35,725 nucleotides of DNA from CADCTM01 sp049671305 (lineage in GTDB: Bacteria > Cyanobacteriota > Cyanobacteriia > Cyanobacteriales > Coleofasciculaceae). The notes beneath the pieces are model-generated. The model was given only the letters and a program-made list of their open reading frames with translations. It was not told where the DNA came from and did no database searches. The number at the start of each line of letters is the position of its first letter. Position 1 is the stretch's first letter. The position numbers and the translations under genes were made by a program. This document shows, piece after piece, positions 16,008-24,472 of this stretch. Location: positions 1 through 35,725 of the forward strand of contig JBATUR010000015.1 of the NCBI GenBank assembly GCA_049671305.1. The letters run 5' to 3'.

Positions 16008-17978
16008 TTAGTTCTCAAGAACTACATTATTAAGAATGTCGGAGATATTAAATAAGCGTTGTCTGTCAAGTTCTTTAATTCGTTGATCTACTTCCCGGAA
16101 CTCCTTTATATAATACTCTCTGCGTTCTAAATTAGCCGATGGGTCAAGTTTTTGCCACTGTTCAAGACAATAACGCCGACGTTTTTCGCAGGTGACTTTT
16201 TCTAAGCAAGCAGTGGCAGCACGAATTAACAAAGGAGTACGCACAATATCTTCTTGGCGCTTTTCATCTAAGTGGAATAAGTGAGTTACTTTAGCCATTT
16301 CTTCAGGAAACAGTAGTCTACGTTCACTCAGTAATGAAATTAAGGGATCTGGTGTTTGATAGGAAGTTTGGATCACAGTTTGGATCTCTAAAATTTGCCG
16401 CCACAAAAATCGATGATGAGACAAACTAAATAGTAAATCTTGCTCTTCAAGGGCGTCGATAATCATTTTACGATATTCAGGACAGTGGAGATAAATGCGT
16501 AGAAGTAAGGCTTCTGCTTGTTCTAAAAGACTACGTTCTGAACCAACAGGTAAGCTTGAATTAGAAAGTTTTTTATTTTGATTGGTTGTCCGAGGCGATG
16601 ATTTTTTGTACGGCGTCTTTAGTGCCTTTTTAATTTGAATATGTAGGTTTTCAATAAATAAGGGAATTAGTTTAGTTTGCCCTTGACTAAGTAATTGAGC
16701 GCAATAATTAACGTAAGAAGTTAGCTTGTTTATATCATCTAGTTGGTTGAGTAACTTAACCATACTTTCAGCAACTTGCTGTAATTGATCAGCTTGTTGC
16801 AAGTCTTTTCCTACTAAAAGTTGGTCAATTTGCCAATCAAGCCACAAGGGAGAACTTTGCAACAATTCACGATATTTATGATTAGCTTCGCTATGACTTT
16901 TAAGAAACTCATCGGCATCTTTACCATCGGGAAGATTGAGTACTTTTAGCTGAACTTGCCCACCATAAACCAAGGGAACTATCTCGCCAATTGCTCTTTC
17001 TGCTGCATTAGTACCCGCAGCATCAGCATCAAAATTAAGGATAATTTGTTTTGATTCTGTATAACGTAATAATTGCTTGATTTGCGCTTGAGTAAGTGCT
17101 GTTCCCATTGAAGCAACAACATTTTTTATGCCAGCAGCATGAAGCGCAATGACATCAAAATACCCTTCAACAACTACTGCTTGATCCTGTTTAGAAATAG
17201 CATCTTTAGCTTGATCAAGAGCAAACAAGGTTTTGCTTTTATCAAATAGTGGTGTTTCTGGTGAATTCAAATATTTAGGTTGTTCCTCTCTCAAACTTCT
17301 ACCACCAAAACCAATTACCCTGCCTTGAGAGTCGTGAATGGGAATAATTAAACGATTGCGAAACTGATCATAATAACCACTTTTCTCTTTTCTAGGCTTA
17401 ATTAAACCAGCTTGCAATACCTGTTGTAAAGGCTTACCTTTCTGTTCAACTAAATAGCGATAAAGGGTTTCCCAGCCATCAGGTGCATAGCCTAATTGAA
17501 AGGTTTGTATTGTTTCATCACTCAAGCAGCGAGTTTCTTTTAAATAACTTAAAGCTACTATACCTTGAGGAGCCAAAAGTGCGTGTTTAAAAAACTGATT
17601 TGCTAATGCTAAAATCTCATATAATTGCTCTCTAAGTGACAACTGACGCTGCAACTCTCCCCGTTGTTCTGGTTCCAATGTTTGGAGGGGTATTTGATAG
17701 CGTCTTGCCAAATCGAGAACGACTTCACTGAAGGAACGCTTACCAAATTCTTTTAAAAAAGTAATAGCATCTCCACCTGCATTGCAGCCAAAACAATAAT
17801 ACATTTGTTTGGTAGGACTGACGCTAAAACTAGGCGATTTCTCTTCATGAAATGGACACAAACCCAGATAGTCTTTGCCGCGCTTGCGTAAGACGACGTG
17901 TTCTGAAACAACATCAAGGATGTCAGCTTTCTGCTTGACTTCTTCAATTGTATCTGGATGCAGGCGAGGAATTTCCAC
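16008..17978 (-). CDS. dnaG: DNA primase
   Basis: This 656-residue enzyme synthesises RNA primers at the replication fork. Domains in order are: a CHC2 zinc finger (Cys41, His44, Cys62, Cys65 within CPFHEEKSPSF and YYCFGCNAGGD); the DnaG catalytic core with SGYYDQFRNRLIIPIHD and IGFGGR; the TOPRIM motif AVVVEGYFDVIAL plus ILNFDADAAGTNAA; and a C-terminal helicase-binding region. The start is a GTG at 17978 (MEIPRLHPDTIEEVKQKADI), typical of cyanobacterial DnaG. A basic, Ser/Asn-rich linker lies around residues 460-480. No rpoD or rpsU neighbour is present, unlike the enterobacterial operon. Confidence 0.97.
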   Translation of the reverse strand: MEIPRLHPDTIEEVKQKADILDVVSEHVVLRKRGKDYLGLCPFHEEKSPSFSVSPTKQMYYCFGCNAGGDAITFLKEFGKRSFSEVVLDLARRYQIPLQTLEPEQRGELQRQLSLREQLYEILALANQFFKHALLAPQGIVALSYLKETRCLSDETIQTFQLGYAPDGWETLYRYLVEQKGKPLQQVLQAGLIKPRKEKSGYYDQFRNRLIIPIHDSQGRVIGFGGRSLREEQPKYLNSPETPLFDKSKTLFALDQAKDAISKQDQAVVVEGYFDVIALHAAGIKNVVASMGTALTQAQIKQLLRYTESKQIILNFDADAAGTNAAERAIGEIVPLVYGGQVQLKVLNLPDGKDADEFLKSHSEANHKYRELLQSSPLWLDWQIDQLLVGKDLQQADQLQQVAESMVKLLNQLDDINKLTSYVNYCAQLLSQGQTKLIPLFIENLHIQIKKALKTPYKKSSPRTTNQNKKLSNSSLPVGSERSLLEQAEALLLRIYLHCPEYRKMIIDALEEQDLLFSLSHHRFLWRQILEIQTVIQTSYQTPDPLISLLSERRLLFPEEMAKVTHLFHLDEKRQEDIVRTPLLIRAATACLEKVTCEKRRRYCLEQWQKLDPSANLERREYYIKEFREVDQRIKELDRQRLFNISDILNNVVLEN

Positions 17979-18437
17979 TTGTTCAGGTAATCTTACATAA
18001 CTAATATAGGTTATTTTAACCTAACAATTTATTCACAAAGTAGTTTTATTTATATATTGTGTCATGCAGACAATAATTTTTTCGGTTTTTTATAAGCAAT
18101 ATCACCATAATTAAATTTAAATTAAAGTTGATTTTTGCTTTTATAAAAATTGATTATTAAAGTGTTGTTAGCCATGATTGATGTGATTGTTGTAAGCATT
18201 TTTAAGCAAAAACTGATGCTTCTTAGGCAGATTGCTTCCAAGCAATTAACTTTCTTACCTCTAGCGATTAACAACAGATGCAGTAATAATTAGCCAATTC
18301 AAATAATTTATTTATATCTTTAAGTGCCAATTAATCCAGTAAAGTTTTAGTGAAACTAGACATAAAAGTTTCCTCCATGAAACCTGTAAAAAGTCAAGTT
18401 TAAAAGTGGTGTAATTTCGCTTGGAAGGTTGGTAATA
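17979..18437. other. AT-rich divergent spacer upstream of dnaG and the porin
   Basis: These 459 bases are strongly AT-rich, with several poly-A/T tracts but no convincing ORF, tRNA or structured RNA. They must hold the porin promoter and probably the dnaG promoter. No clear -35/-10 pair or Fur-like dyad was identified by eye. Confidence 0.5.
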
Positions 18438-20312
18438 ATGAAAAATTTACAACAGTTAATCTATAGTAGTTTTCTCATAACTGCAGTTTTAGCAGTACCA
18501 GTAGCAGCTCAGACAGTTAATACAGAAACAAATGCTGCCGCAACAAACACTTCATCAAATAGCAATGAATTAGACAAGGCAACGATTGTGCCACTATTTA
18601 CACGTAAAGAATCTGCAAAAAGTGTATCGCCAACAGTCTTACCGCAGAGTGCCTTTGAGCCAAAAGAAACACAGTTACCGCAGGTATTTAAAGGGCAGAA
18701 AGTAGCCGACACACCACAGCCGCAAACAGCCGCTACGCCTACCTCAACTGACACAGCGCAAACCCTGCCCAGCGCCAATCCTAACGCGCTAGAAAGCGAA
18801 ACTGCTGCAATGGAGCAAGTCACCAACGTCACCCAACTGCGGGACGTTGCACCAAGCGACTGGGCATATGAAGCGCTACGCTCCTTAGTTGAACGTTACG
18901 GATGCATTGCCGGCTATCCTGATGGCACTTTCCGGGGTAACCGCGCCATGAGTCGCTTTGAATTTGCCGCTGGTTTAAACGCCTGCCTCGCCCAAGTTGA
19001 GCGCCTCATTGCCTCCAATTCCGGTGGTTTTGTTACCAAAGAAGACCTCGCCAGAATTCAACGCCTACGCGATGAATTTGCCACAGAAATCGCCACCATC
19101 GCGGGCAGAGTCGATAAACTAGAAACACGCACAACCACATTAGAAGGGCGTCAATTTTCCACAACTACCAAACTCTTTGGACAAGCAGTCGTCGGTTTGC
19201 AAGGACGCACAGAAAATCAAGGAGCAATTTTTGGCGTCAAAGTCCCCGATCCTGATACCAATATCAATGTTATTAGCAACGTACAATTAAGCCTGCTGAC
19301 TCAGTTTAGCCCCCGCAGCCTCTTACTTACCGGACTACAAGCAGGTTCTGGTCGTACTAGCAGCTTTAATCCCAACTCTTTAAACCCCACCTTCAAGCGC
19401 TTAGGATATGAAGGCGATACTAACAACTCCCTCTTCTTAAGTGACCTAACTTATCGCCAGTTAATTGGCAATAACTTTGCCTTTATTGTCGGTCCTGCCG
19501 GTGTTAATGCCGTCAACGTCTTCCGGGGCGCAAACCGCGTCGAAAGTGCTGGATTTGGTCCAATTTCCGCCTTTGCCCAACGCAACCCCATCATTAATAT
19601 TGGTGCTGGCAGTACAGGCGTCGGTTTCGATTGGCAAATTGTCCCACGCATCAGCTTACAAGCAGTCTATTCCACAGATTCTGCCTCAGACCCTGGAAAT
19701 GGTGGCATATTCGGCGGACGCACTGGCAGAACCGCCGCAGGTGTACAATTAGCCTTTGCACCCATCGACACAGTTGATGTTGCCCTAAATTACATCAATT
19801 CCTATAGTCCTAGTAGCACATTTGGCTTATTAGGTACAGGCATTGGCGATGACCAAATTACCGTTAATGCACCTCTGAAAACCAATGCCTTTGGTGGTAC
19901 TGTGTCATGGCGAGTTAGCCCACGCTTTACCGTTGGTGGTTGGTTTGGCTACACAGATTCCAAAAGCCCTGGTCGTTCCGGCAGTGCTGAGACTATAAAC
20001 TGGATGGGATTCCTGAATTTCCCGGATTTATTAGGTCGAGGCAACTTGGCAGGAATTTATGTCGGTCAGCCGCCTAAAATTACTAGTAGTAATTTCCCTG
20101 TTGGCTTTAATATTCCCAGTTTGTTGACTGACGGTAATGGTGATCCAGGTGGTCAACCAGGTACGGCAACTCATGTCGAAGCCTTCTATCGTTTACGACT
20201 TACCGATAATATCAGCATCACTCCTGGAGTAGTTGTCGTATTTAATCCGGGTCATAACTCTGCTAGCGATACAGTAACGATTGGTGCTGTCCGTACTACC
20301 TTTACTTTCTAA
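18438..20312 (+). CDS. Iron uptake porin (SLH domain plus OprB-type barrel)
   Basis: The ATG at 18438 (MKNLQQLIYSS, 624 residues) has GGAAGG upstream; an in-frame TTG at 18429 is less likely. A signal peptide ends near PVAAQT. A low-complexity Thr/Ser/Pro segment follows. An SLH domain (about residues 135-180: DVAPSDWAYEALRSLVERYG, with GYPDGTFRGNRAMSRFEFA) anchors to peptidoglycan-linked polymer. A short coiled coil with KEDLARIQRLRDEFATEI comes next, then a beta-barrel of about 380 residues ending in Phe (VRTTFTF), as outer-membrane proteins do. This is the cyanobacterial SLH-porin family, annotated as iron uptake porin from work on Synechocystis. Specificity for iron in this copy is inferred from the family only. 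Confidence 0.93.
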   Translation: MKNLQQLIYSSFLITAVLAVPVAAQTVNTETNAAATNTSSNSNELDKATIVPLFTRKESAKSVSPTVLPQSAFEPKETQLPQVFKGQKVADTPQPQTAATPTSTDTAQTLPSANPNALESETAAMEQVTNVTQLRDVAPSDWAYEALRSLVERYGCIAGYPDGTFRGNRAMSRFEFAAGLNACLAQVERLIASNSGGFVTKEDLARIQRLRDEFATEIATIAGRVDKLETRTTTLEGRQFSTTTKLFGQAVVGLQGRTENQGAIFGVKVPDPDTNINVISNVQLSLLTQFSPRSLLLTGLQAGSGRTSSFNPNSLNPTFKRLGYEGDTNNSLFLSDLTYRQLIGNNFAFIVGPAGVNAVNVFRGANRVESAGFGPISAFAQRNPIINIGAGSTGVGFDWQIVPRISLQAVYSTDSASDPGNGGIFGGRTGRTAAGVQLAFAPIDTVDVALNYINSYSPSSTFGLLGTGIGDDQITVNAPLKTNAFGGTVSWRVSPRFTVGGWFGYTDSKSPGRSGSAETINWMGFLNFPDLLGRGNLAGIYVGQPPKITSSNFPVGFNIPSLLTDGNGDPGGQPGTATHVEAFYRLRLTDNISITPGVVVVFNPGHNSASDTVTIGAVRTTFTF

Positions 20313-20472
20313 CGCCGCTGCTGACAGAACCTGATCAGGTAAAAGCTGCATAAGTCTAAGGTTTCTAGAAATAGGCAAATTTAGGAACTTATTTCTCAAC
20401 CTCATGCTAGCAGTCGCTAATATTAGCAAATTCTTTTCTTAATTCAGCTCAAATTATCTACCGAGGCTTTTT

Positions 20473-21657
20473 ATGATCAATATCAAATCTCCACGATACG
20501 TTTTACTAGCTTTAGCAGGCGGTTTAACCTTTATTTCAACTCCCACTCAGGCACAACAAAGACCGAGTGATTTAGTTCCTATTACCGGTGGACGTGCCAC
20601 TTTTACTGGTGGTGCAGTCCTTGTTCCTAATTCTGCCACTAGTCCTGATCCACGGACATTAGTTCAGGGAAGTAGTGTCCCCAGTGACAAATTAGTCATT
20701 CAAACAACTTTGGGAAATATTCCCCGCCCCATCTTATTTAAACCATCAACTGTTCCCAACTTAGATATTACTCCTGGAAGCGTGCCAGTGACTGGAGTTA
20801 CGGGTAATGTGGAGGGTAATGCTTCCTTTCGTGGTTTTACAGCTAGTGGTCAACCCGCATTATTTGTGGGAGTCCCAACTAGACTTGAATTCACTGTAAA
20901 TTCTGGGGCATTTTTAACTGCGCCTATTATTGGCACAAGATATCAAACTCCTCCTGATTATGTCCTGACTACCTCTGGTGGAGTCACTACTTCTGGCGGT
21001 TCGACAACAACTGGCAGTGCTCAACAGGTATTTGTGTTTCAATTCCAACCAACTGGAACTAGTGCTCAAAATCGAACAGTGCTGGGTAATAATATTCCTG
21101 CTTCGGATTTTACCGTACGCATTCCAGCGACTAGTTATCCCAGTGACTTTGATACTACTTTGACGGGTGGTTATGTGACTTTGCCCTCGCCTCCAGGATT
21201 TAGCCCAACTGGCGCGACGACAACAACTAATAACACTAATCCAACTTCTAACAACACAACCAGCTTTGTCAGGACTAGTACGACTTATATTCCAGTTTTT
21301 AGTAGTGATAATACTCGCATCGGTGGGATAATTTATACCGAGTTTAGTCCAACTTTAAATAGCGAGGTTCAATCAGAGTCTAATAATAGTAGCTCTTCTG
21401 GTCGCATTTATCGTCTGACTAGTGGTGGTAGCACAACTTATGTAACTGTTGGTCTACCAAGTCGCGTTTTTCCTGGCTTAATTGGTGTTGTACCAAGTCC
21501 CAGCCCAAGCCCAAGTCCAAGCCCAAGTCCTAGCCCAAATCCAAGCCCAAGTCCAAGCCCAAGTCCAAGTCCAAGTCCCAGCCCCAGCCCAAATCCAAGT
21601 CCTAGCCCTAGTCCAAGTCCCAGCCCAAATCCAAGTCCATCATTTGGTGGTGGCTAG
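20473..21657 (+). CDS. Secreted protein with a Pro-Ser/Pro-Asn repeat tail
   Basis: This 394-residue protein starts at the ATG at 20473 with GAGG six bases upstream. The N-terminus (SPRYVLLALAGGLTFISTP, then TQAQQRP) is a signal peptide. The middle 300 residues are rich in Thr, Ser, Gly and short strands, with no recognised domain. The last about 50 residues are almost only PSPS and PNPS, ending in FGGG. Pro-Ser tails often span the cell wall or are disordered spacers. It lies 160 bp after the porin on the same strand, so an envelope role is plausible. I do not recognise the family. Confidence 0.75.
   Translation: MINIKSPRYVLLALAGGLTFISTPTQAQQRPSDLVPITGGRATFTGGAVLVPNSATSPDPRTLVQGSSVPSDKLVIQTTLGNIPRPILFKPSTVPNLDITPGSVPVTGVTGNVEGNASFRGFTASGQPALFVGVPTRLEFTVNSGAFLTAPIIGTRYQTPPDYVLTTSGGVTTSGGSTTTGSAQQVFVFQFQPTGTSAQNRTVLGNNIPASDFTVRIPATSYPSDFDTTLTGGYVTLPSPPGFSPTGATTTTNNTNPTSNNTTSFVRTSTTYIPVFSSDNTRIGGIIYTEFSPTLNSEVQSESNNSSSSGRIYRLTSGGSTTYVTVGLPSRVFPGLIGVVPSPSPSPSPSPSPSPNPSPSPSPSPSPSPSPSPNPSPSPSPSPSPNPSPSFGGG
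21493..21639 (+). repeat. Low-complexity coding repeat of six-base CCAAGT/CCAAGC/CCCAGC units
   Basis: About 24 copies of a six-base unit encoding Pro-Ser, with some CCAAAT (Pro-Asn), run in frame. A six-base period keeps the frame when copies are gained or lost, so the tail length is probably variable among strains. Confidence 0.85.
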
Positions 21658-21744
21658 TAACTAGAAAATTGTAGAGACAGACTTTAAGTAGGTGAAGAGC
21701 GAATCAGGGCGTTGCTGATCGTAAGGTATGAAATATTGCCGACG

Positions 21745-21811
21745 AGATCCCCGACTTCTTGCTGAAAACCTGGATGCTATGGCTCAATTTGATGGTAGAA
21801 GTCGGGGATCT
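21745..21811. repeat. Dispersed inverted repeat with AGATCCCCGACTTCT arms (copy 1)
   Basis: AGATCCCCGACTTCT (21745-21759) and its exact complement (21797-21811) flank a 37-base loop. The same arms occur, almost loopless, at 31749-31781. It sits in the 383-bp spacer between the Pro-Ser-tail gene and the amidase. That spacer holds no convincing gene, only this repeat, the SDR5-like element and a palindrome. Confidence 0.8.
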
Positions 21812-21886
21812 GCAACCGCTCATATCTTGATTCAGCAATGCCGAGTGAATCAAAACAACTTGATTTGTTCTTCACCTTTAATTATG

Positions 21887-21921
21887 GCGATAGCGAAGCG
21901 CTGCCGCCAAAGGCAGATCGC
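21887..21921. mobile_element. SDR5-like small repeat splitting a HIP1 octamer
   Basis: GCGAT (21887-21891) and CGC (21919-21921) are the two parts of one HIP1 site, GCGATCGC. They are separated by a 27-base block beginning AGCGAAGCGCTGCCGCC and ending GGCAGAT. The inner CTGCC/GGCAG arms form a hairpin. This matches the published behaviour of Nostoc SDR5, which is found exclusively within HIP1. Confidence 0.8.
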
Positions 21922-22010
21922 ACTTTTCAGTCTTTAAGTCTCAAGTGGCATAAAATTAGGACTAGCCGTTGTACCCCAAAATCCTTATTCTGGATTAGTG
22001 ATAGCAAGTG

Positions 22011-22025
22011 CTCGCTTGAAGCGAG
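22011..22025. promoter_or_regulatory. Palindrome just upstream of the amidase ribosome binding site
   Basis: CTCGCTT-G-AAGCGAG is a perfect 15-base palindrome ending 15 bases before the ATG at 22041, directly before the AGGAAAAGAG ribosome-binding region. It could be a leader hairpin or another small dispersed repeat. Confidence 0.4.
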
Positions 22026-22040
22026 TCAGGAAAAGAGCGC

Positions 22041-23408
22041 ATGGGACGAATATTTATTTCTGCGGGTCATGGTGGTATAGAAGCAGGCGGGCTTGACCCA
22101 GGATCGGTGATTGCTGGTACAACAGAAGCTCAGGAGATGATTTTACTGCGCGATCAAATCGTGCCAGAATTGCGATCGCGTGGTTTTGAGGTACTGTCTG
22201 TCCCAGATAACTTGAGTCAAGCCCAGACTATTCAATGGATAAATGCTCGCGCTGCCAAGGGCGATGTGGCGTTGGAAATTCATGCTGATGCTTTTTCTAA
22301 TCCTGATGTGCGGGGCGCAACGGCTTTTTATATTGCCAATAATACTGAGCGCAAAAATAATGCTGAACTATTACTAGTCGCTTTAGTGCGGCGCCTGCCT
22401 CAATTACCTAACCGAGGTGCTAAACCTGATACGGCAACAGGTATTGGACGGATTAGCTTTTGTCGAGATACGGTTTTGCCTTCGTTGTTGATGGAAGTTG
22501 GGTTTATCAGTAACCCAGATGACCGCTTTTTGCTGCAAAATCGACGCCGTGATTTGGCTTTGGGTATTGCTGATGGTTTGGCGGCATGGAGTCGGGCGAT
22601 TTCTGGTACTGGTTCAACGCCACCACCATCAAATGGTTCAAGCACCTCTTATCCTCCAATCAAAATCAATTTTAATAATCGCATCTATGGCGAACAAGGA
22701 ATTTTGGTTAATAATAATGCTTACATTCCGATTGATTTGGTAGACCGGATCGGCATTGATTTGACGACTGCGACTAATGTACGTCGTGTTCAATATCAAG
22801 GTGTGGTTTATGTACAGGCGATCGCTTTACGAGATTACAATGTTGCTGTCGGTTGGGATAATGCTGCTCGTGCGGTAATTTTGCGCTCAAATTTACAGTT
22901 TTGTCCTGGTCAAATTGACCGAATTGCGGGGCAAGGTAATACTTCTGAAGTGCAGTTGATGATGTTCCTCAAGTCAAATAATGATAATGCTTTAACTCAG
23001 TATCCTGACTTGCCAAAATTGTATCGAGAAGAGGCAACAATTGAGGGTATTAATTATGATGTTGCCTTTTCTCAAGCTTGTGTGGAAACCAATTTTTTGC
23101 GATTTGGTAATGATTTAAAAGCTAGTCAAAATAATTTTGGCGGTTTGGGTGATGTGGGCGGTACAGCAGATGCAGCAACGTTTCCTAGCGCCCGTCTTGG
23201 TGTCCGTGCCCATATTCAACAATTAAAAGCTTATGCGAATGTCGAGCCGTTGGTGCAAGAAGTTGTTGCGCCCCGGTTCCGCTTTGTGACTCGCGGTATT
23301 GCGCCTTTGGTAGAGCAGTTGAGTGGTCGTTGGTCGGTAGAAAGTGATTATGGCGATCGCATTTTAGCAGTTGTCCGTCGTCTTTATGAATCAGCAGGCT
23401 TGTTGTAA
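22041..23408 (+). CDS. N-acetylmuramoyl-L-alanine amidase with C-terminal glucosaminidase-like domain
   Basis: This 455-residue protein starts at the ATG at 22041. Domain 1 (1-190) is Amidase_3: IFISAGHGGIEAGGLDPG with the zinc His, a metal-binding Glu in GTTEAQEM, ALEIHADAF with the second His, and the catalytic Glu in LPSLLMEVGFISN. A short Ser/Pro linker follows. Next is a segment of about 80 residues resembling a stalk domain (INFNNRIYGEQGILVNNNAY, YIPIDLVDRIG). The C-terminal about 160 residues look like a GH73-type glucosaminidase domain (YDVAFSQACVETNFLRFG, NNFGGLG, GVRAHIQQLKAYA). It would cut both stem peptides and glycan strands of peptidoglycan. No signal peptide is present and the frame has a stop seven codons upstream, so the export route is unclear. 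Confidence 0.88.
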   Translation: MGRIFISAGHGGIEAGGLDPGSVIAGTTEAQEMILLRDQIVPELRSRGFEVLSVPDNLSQAQTIQWINARAAKGDVALEIHADAFSNPDVRGATAFYIANNTERKNNAELLLVALVRRLPQLPNRGAKPDTATGIGRISFCRDTVLPSLLMEVGFISNPDDRFLLQNRRRDLALGIADGLAAWSRAISGTGSTPPPSNGSSTSYPPIKINFNNRIYGEQGILVNNNAYIPIDLVDRIGIDLTTATNVRRVQYQGVVYVQAIALRDYNVAVGWDNAARAVILRSNLQFCPGQIDRIAGQGNTSEVQLMMFLKSNNDNALTQYPDLPKLYREEATIEGINYDVAFSQACVETNFLRFGNDLKASQNNFGGLGDVGGTADAATFPSARLGVRAHIQQLKAYANVEPLVQEVVAPRFRFVTRGIAPLVEQLSGRWSVESDYGDRILAVVRRLYESAGLL

Positions 23409-23471
23409 AGTTATTAATTCTGTTGTGTGTGTCTTACTATCTTTAAGACAGCGAAAATTCATATTCTTACT

Positions 23472-23494
23472 CCCCTTCCTTACGAGGGAAGGGG
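23472..23494. terminator. Hairpin after the amidase gene
   Basis: CCCCTTCC (23472-23479), seven-base loop, GGAAGGGG (23487-23494) lies between the amidase stop and the convergent membrane-protein gene. This CCCCTTCC...GGAAGGGG hairpin type is a common dispersed repeat in cyanobacteria. It probably doubles as a terminator. Confidence 0.6.
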
Positions 23495-23526
23495 TTGGGG
23501 GTTAGGTTCATCTTGATTAATCACTT

Positions 23527-24297
23527 TTAAGCTGTCTTAAAAAAGCGGATAATTTCTCTTACATGATCAAGGAATTGACCATCAGTTGATAATTGTGCGA
23601 TCGCAACTCTTGCTTCACGAGATAAACGTTCGTGTTGGGCTTCATTTGTGGCACGAAGTTCTTCTAATGATGCCCCAAGTCTCGCTAATTCTTTGCGAGT
23701 TTCGTCTTGATAGCGTTGATTTGTAGCAATCCAAGAGTATGGTTGTTCTGGGTTCATTTGGTCTTCAAAGCGCTGCATAGAGGCTTCTAGATTGACAAAA
23801 CGGTTCCGTAGTTCCCAAACGTCTTCTCTGGGATAGGTAAATTCCTGTTGAATCATTCTTAACCTGGTAGCAAGATATTCGTAGGTTTGGATAGCAGGGC
23901 GCAAAGCGGTTAAAAGTAAGGCGGCACCGGAACTGACATAACCAACACTACTAATGCCTGTGGCGGCAAGGGTGTACAATCCAGCGGCGGAGAAGACATG
24001 AAGTGCGATCGCAATCCAAAATGAGCGTGTTGCTAAAAGTTTGACATATTTGAGTTGTTTCTCATCAACTTCTGTACCTTTTTCTGCCGAAACTTCGGCT
24101 TCTGCTAATACTTGTTTCGCCTGAAAGTGGACATTCCAAGGAACTGTCACAATCACTAATAACCACCAAAAACTTGCTGCCCCAATTACCCAATCAAGCA
24201 GACTACCTGCCTCGATATTCAGCAATTGTAGAGTACCGAATGAGCCGAGAACTAAGATAACCAGTCCAATACTAAAGCCAAGGAAATTAAAAATCAT
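23527..24297 (-). CDS. Membrane protein with C-terminal coiled coil, unknown function
   Basis: This 256-residue protein has four hydrophobic segments (about 1-25, 32-54, 92-112, 118-138). Between the second and third lies a charged loop (AEAEVSAEKGTEVDEKQLKY). The C-terminal 115 residues are soluble and helical, rich in Glu, Arg and Ala (RLRMIQQEFTYPRED, ARLGASLEELRATNEAQHER), consistent with a coiled coil on the cytoplasmic side. No family is recognised; it looks like a conserved cyanobacterial protein. The ATG is at 24297. It is downstream of the DNA methyltransferase on the same strand, but 175 bp with a dispersed repeat separates them, so co-transcription is uncertain. Confidence 0.7.
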   Translation of the reverse strand: MIFNFLGFSIGLVILVLGSFGTLQLLNIEAGSLLDWVIGAASFWWLLVIVTVPWNVHFQAKQVLAEAEVSAEKGTEVDEKQLKYVKLLATRSFWIAIALHVFSAAGLYTLAATGISSVGYVSSGAALLLTALRPAIQTYEYLATRLRMIQQEFTYPREDVWELRNRFVNLEASMQRFEDQMNPEQPYSWIATNQRYQDETRKELARLGASLEELRATNEAQHERLSREARVAIAQLSTDGQFLDHVREIIRFFKTA

Positions 24298-24388
24298 GGC
24301 AATTTATGAAATACAGTACTCCTATGCTGCGTTGCAATTACCTTAGTTGATCAAAGGTGTGTGATGGTTTCGTAAGCTTCACAGTATC

Positions 24389-24468
24389 GTAGGGGCGCAA
24401 ACCTTGCGCCCTTCATATTTTCAATGCTTGTGCAACAAATGATCTGGGCGTATACCATACGCCCCTAC
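24389..24468. repeat. 80-bp composite hairpin element with terminal inverted repeats (MITE-like)
   Basis: GTAGGGGCG (24389-24397) and CGCCCCTAC (24460-24468) are exact terminal inverted repeats. Inside are two hairpins, GGGCGCAA-ACC-TTGCGCCC (24393-24411) and GGGCGTAT-ACC-ATACGCCC (24446-24464), both with loop ACC. The element lies directly downstream of the methyltransferase stop. GTAGGGGCG...CGCCCCTAC elements are familiar from cyanobacterial spacers. No transposase is linked. Confidence 0.75.
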
Positions 24469-24472
24469 AGTT

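Noticed and set aside
21493..21639. Short direct repeats that could suggest an iteron origin or CRISPR
   Set aside because: Six-base low-complexity units encode a continuous Pro-Ser tail in frame with the upstream protein.
21728..22080. Two short forward ORFs in the spacer before the amidase
   Set aside because: They run through the inverted repeat and SDR5-like element and have no ribosome site or protein-like conservation; composition follows the repeats.
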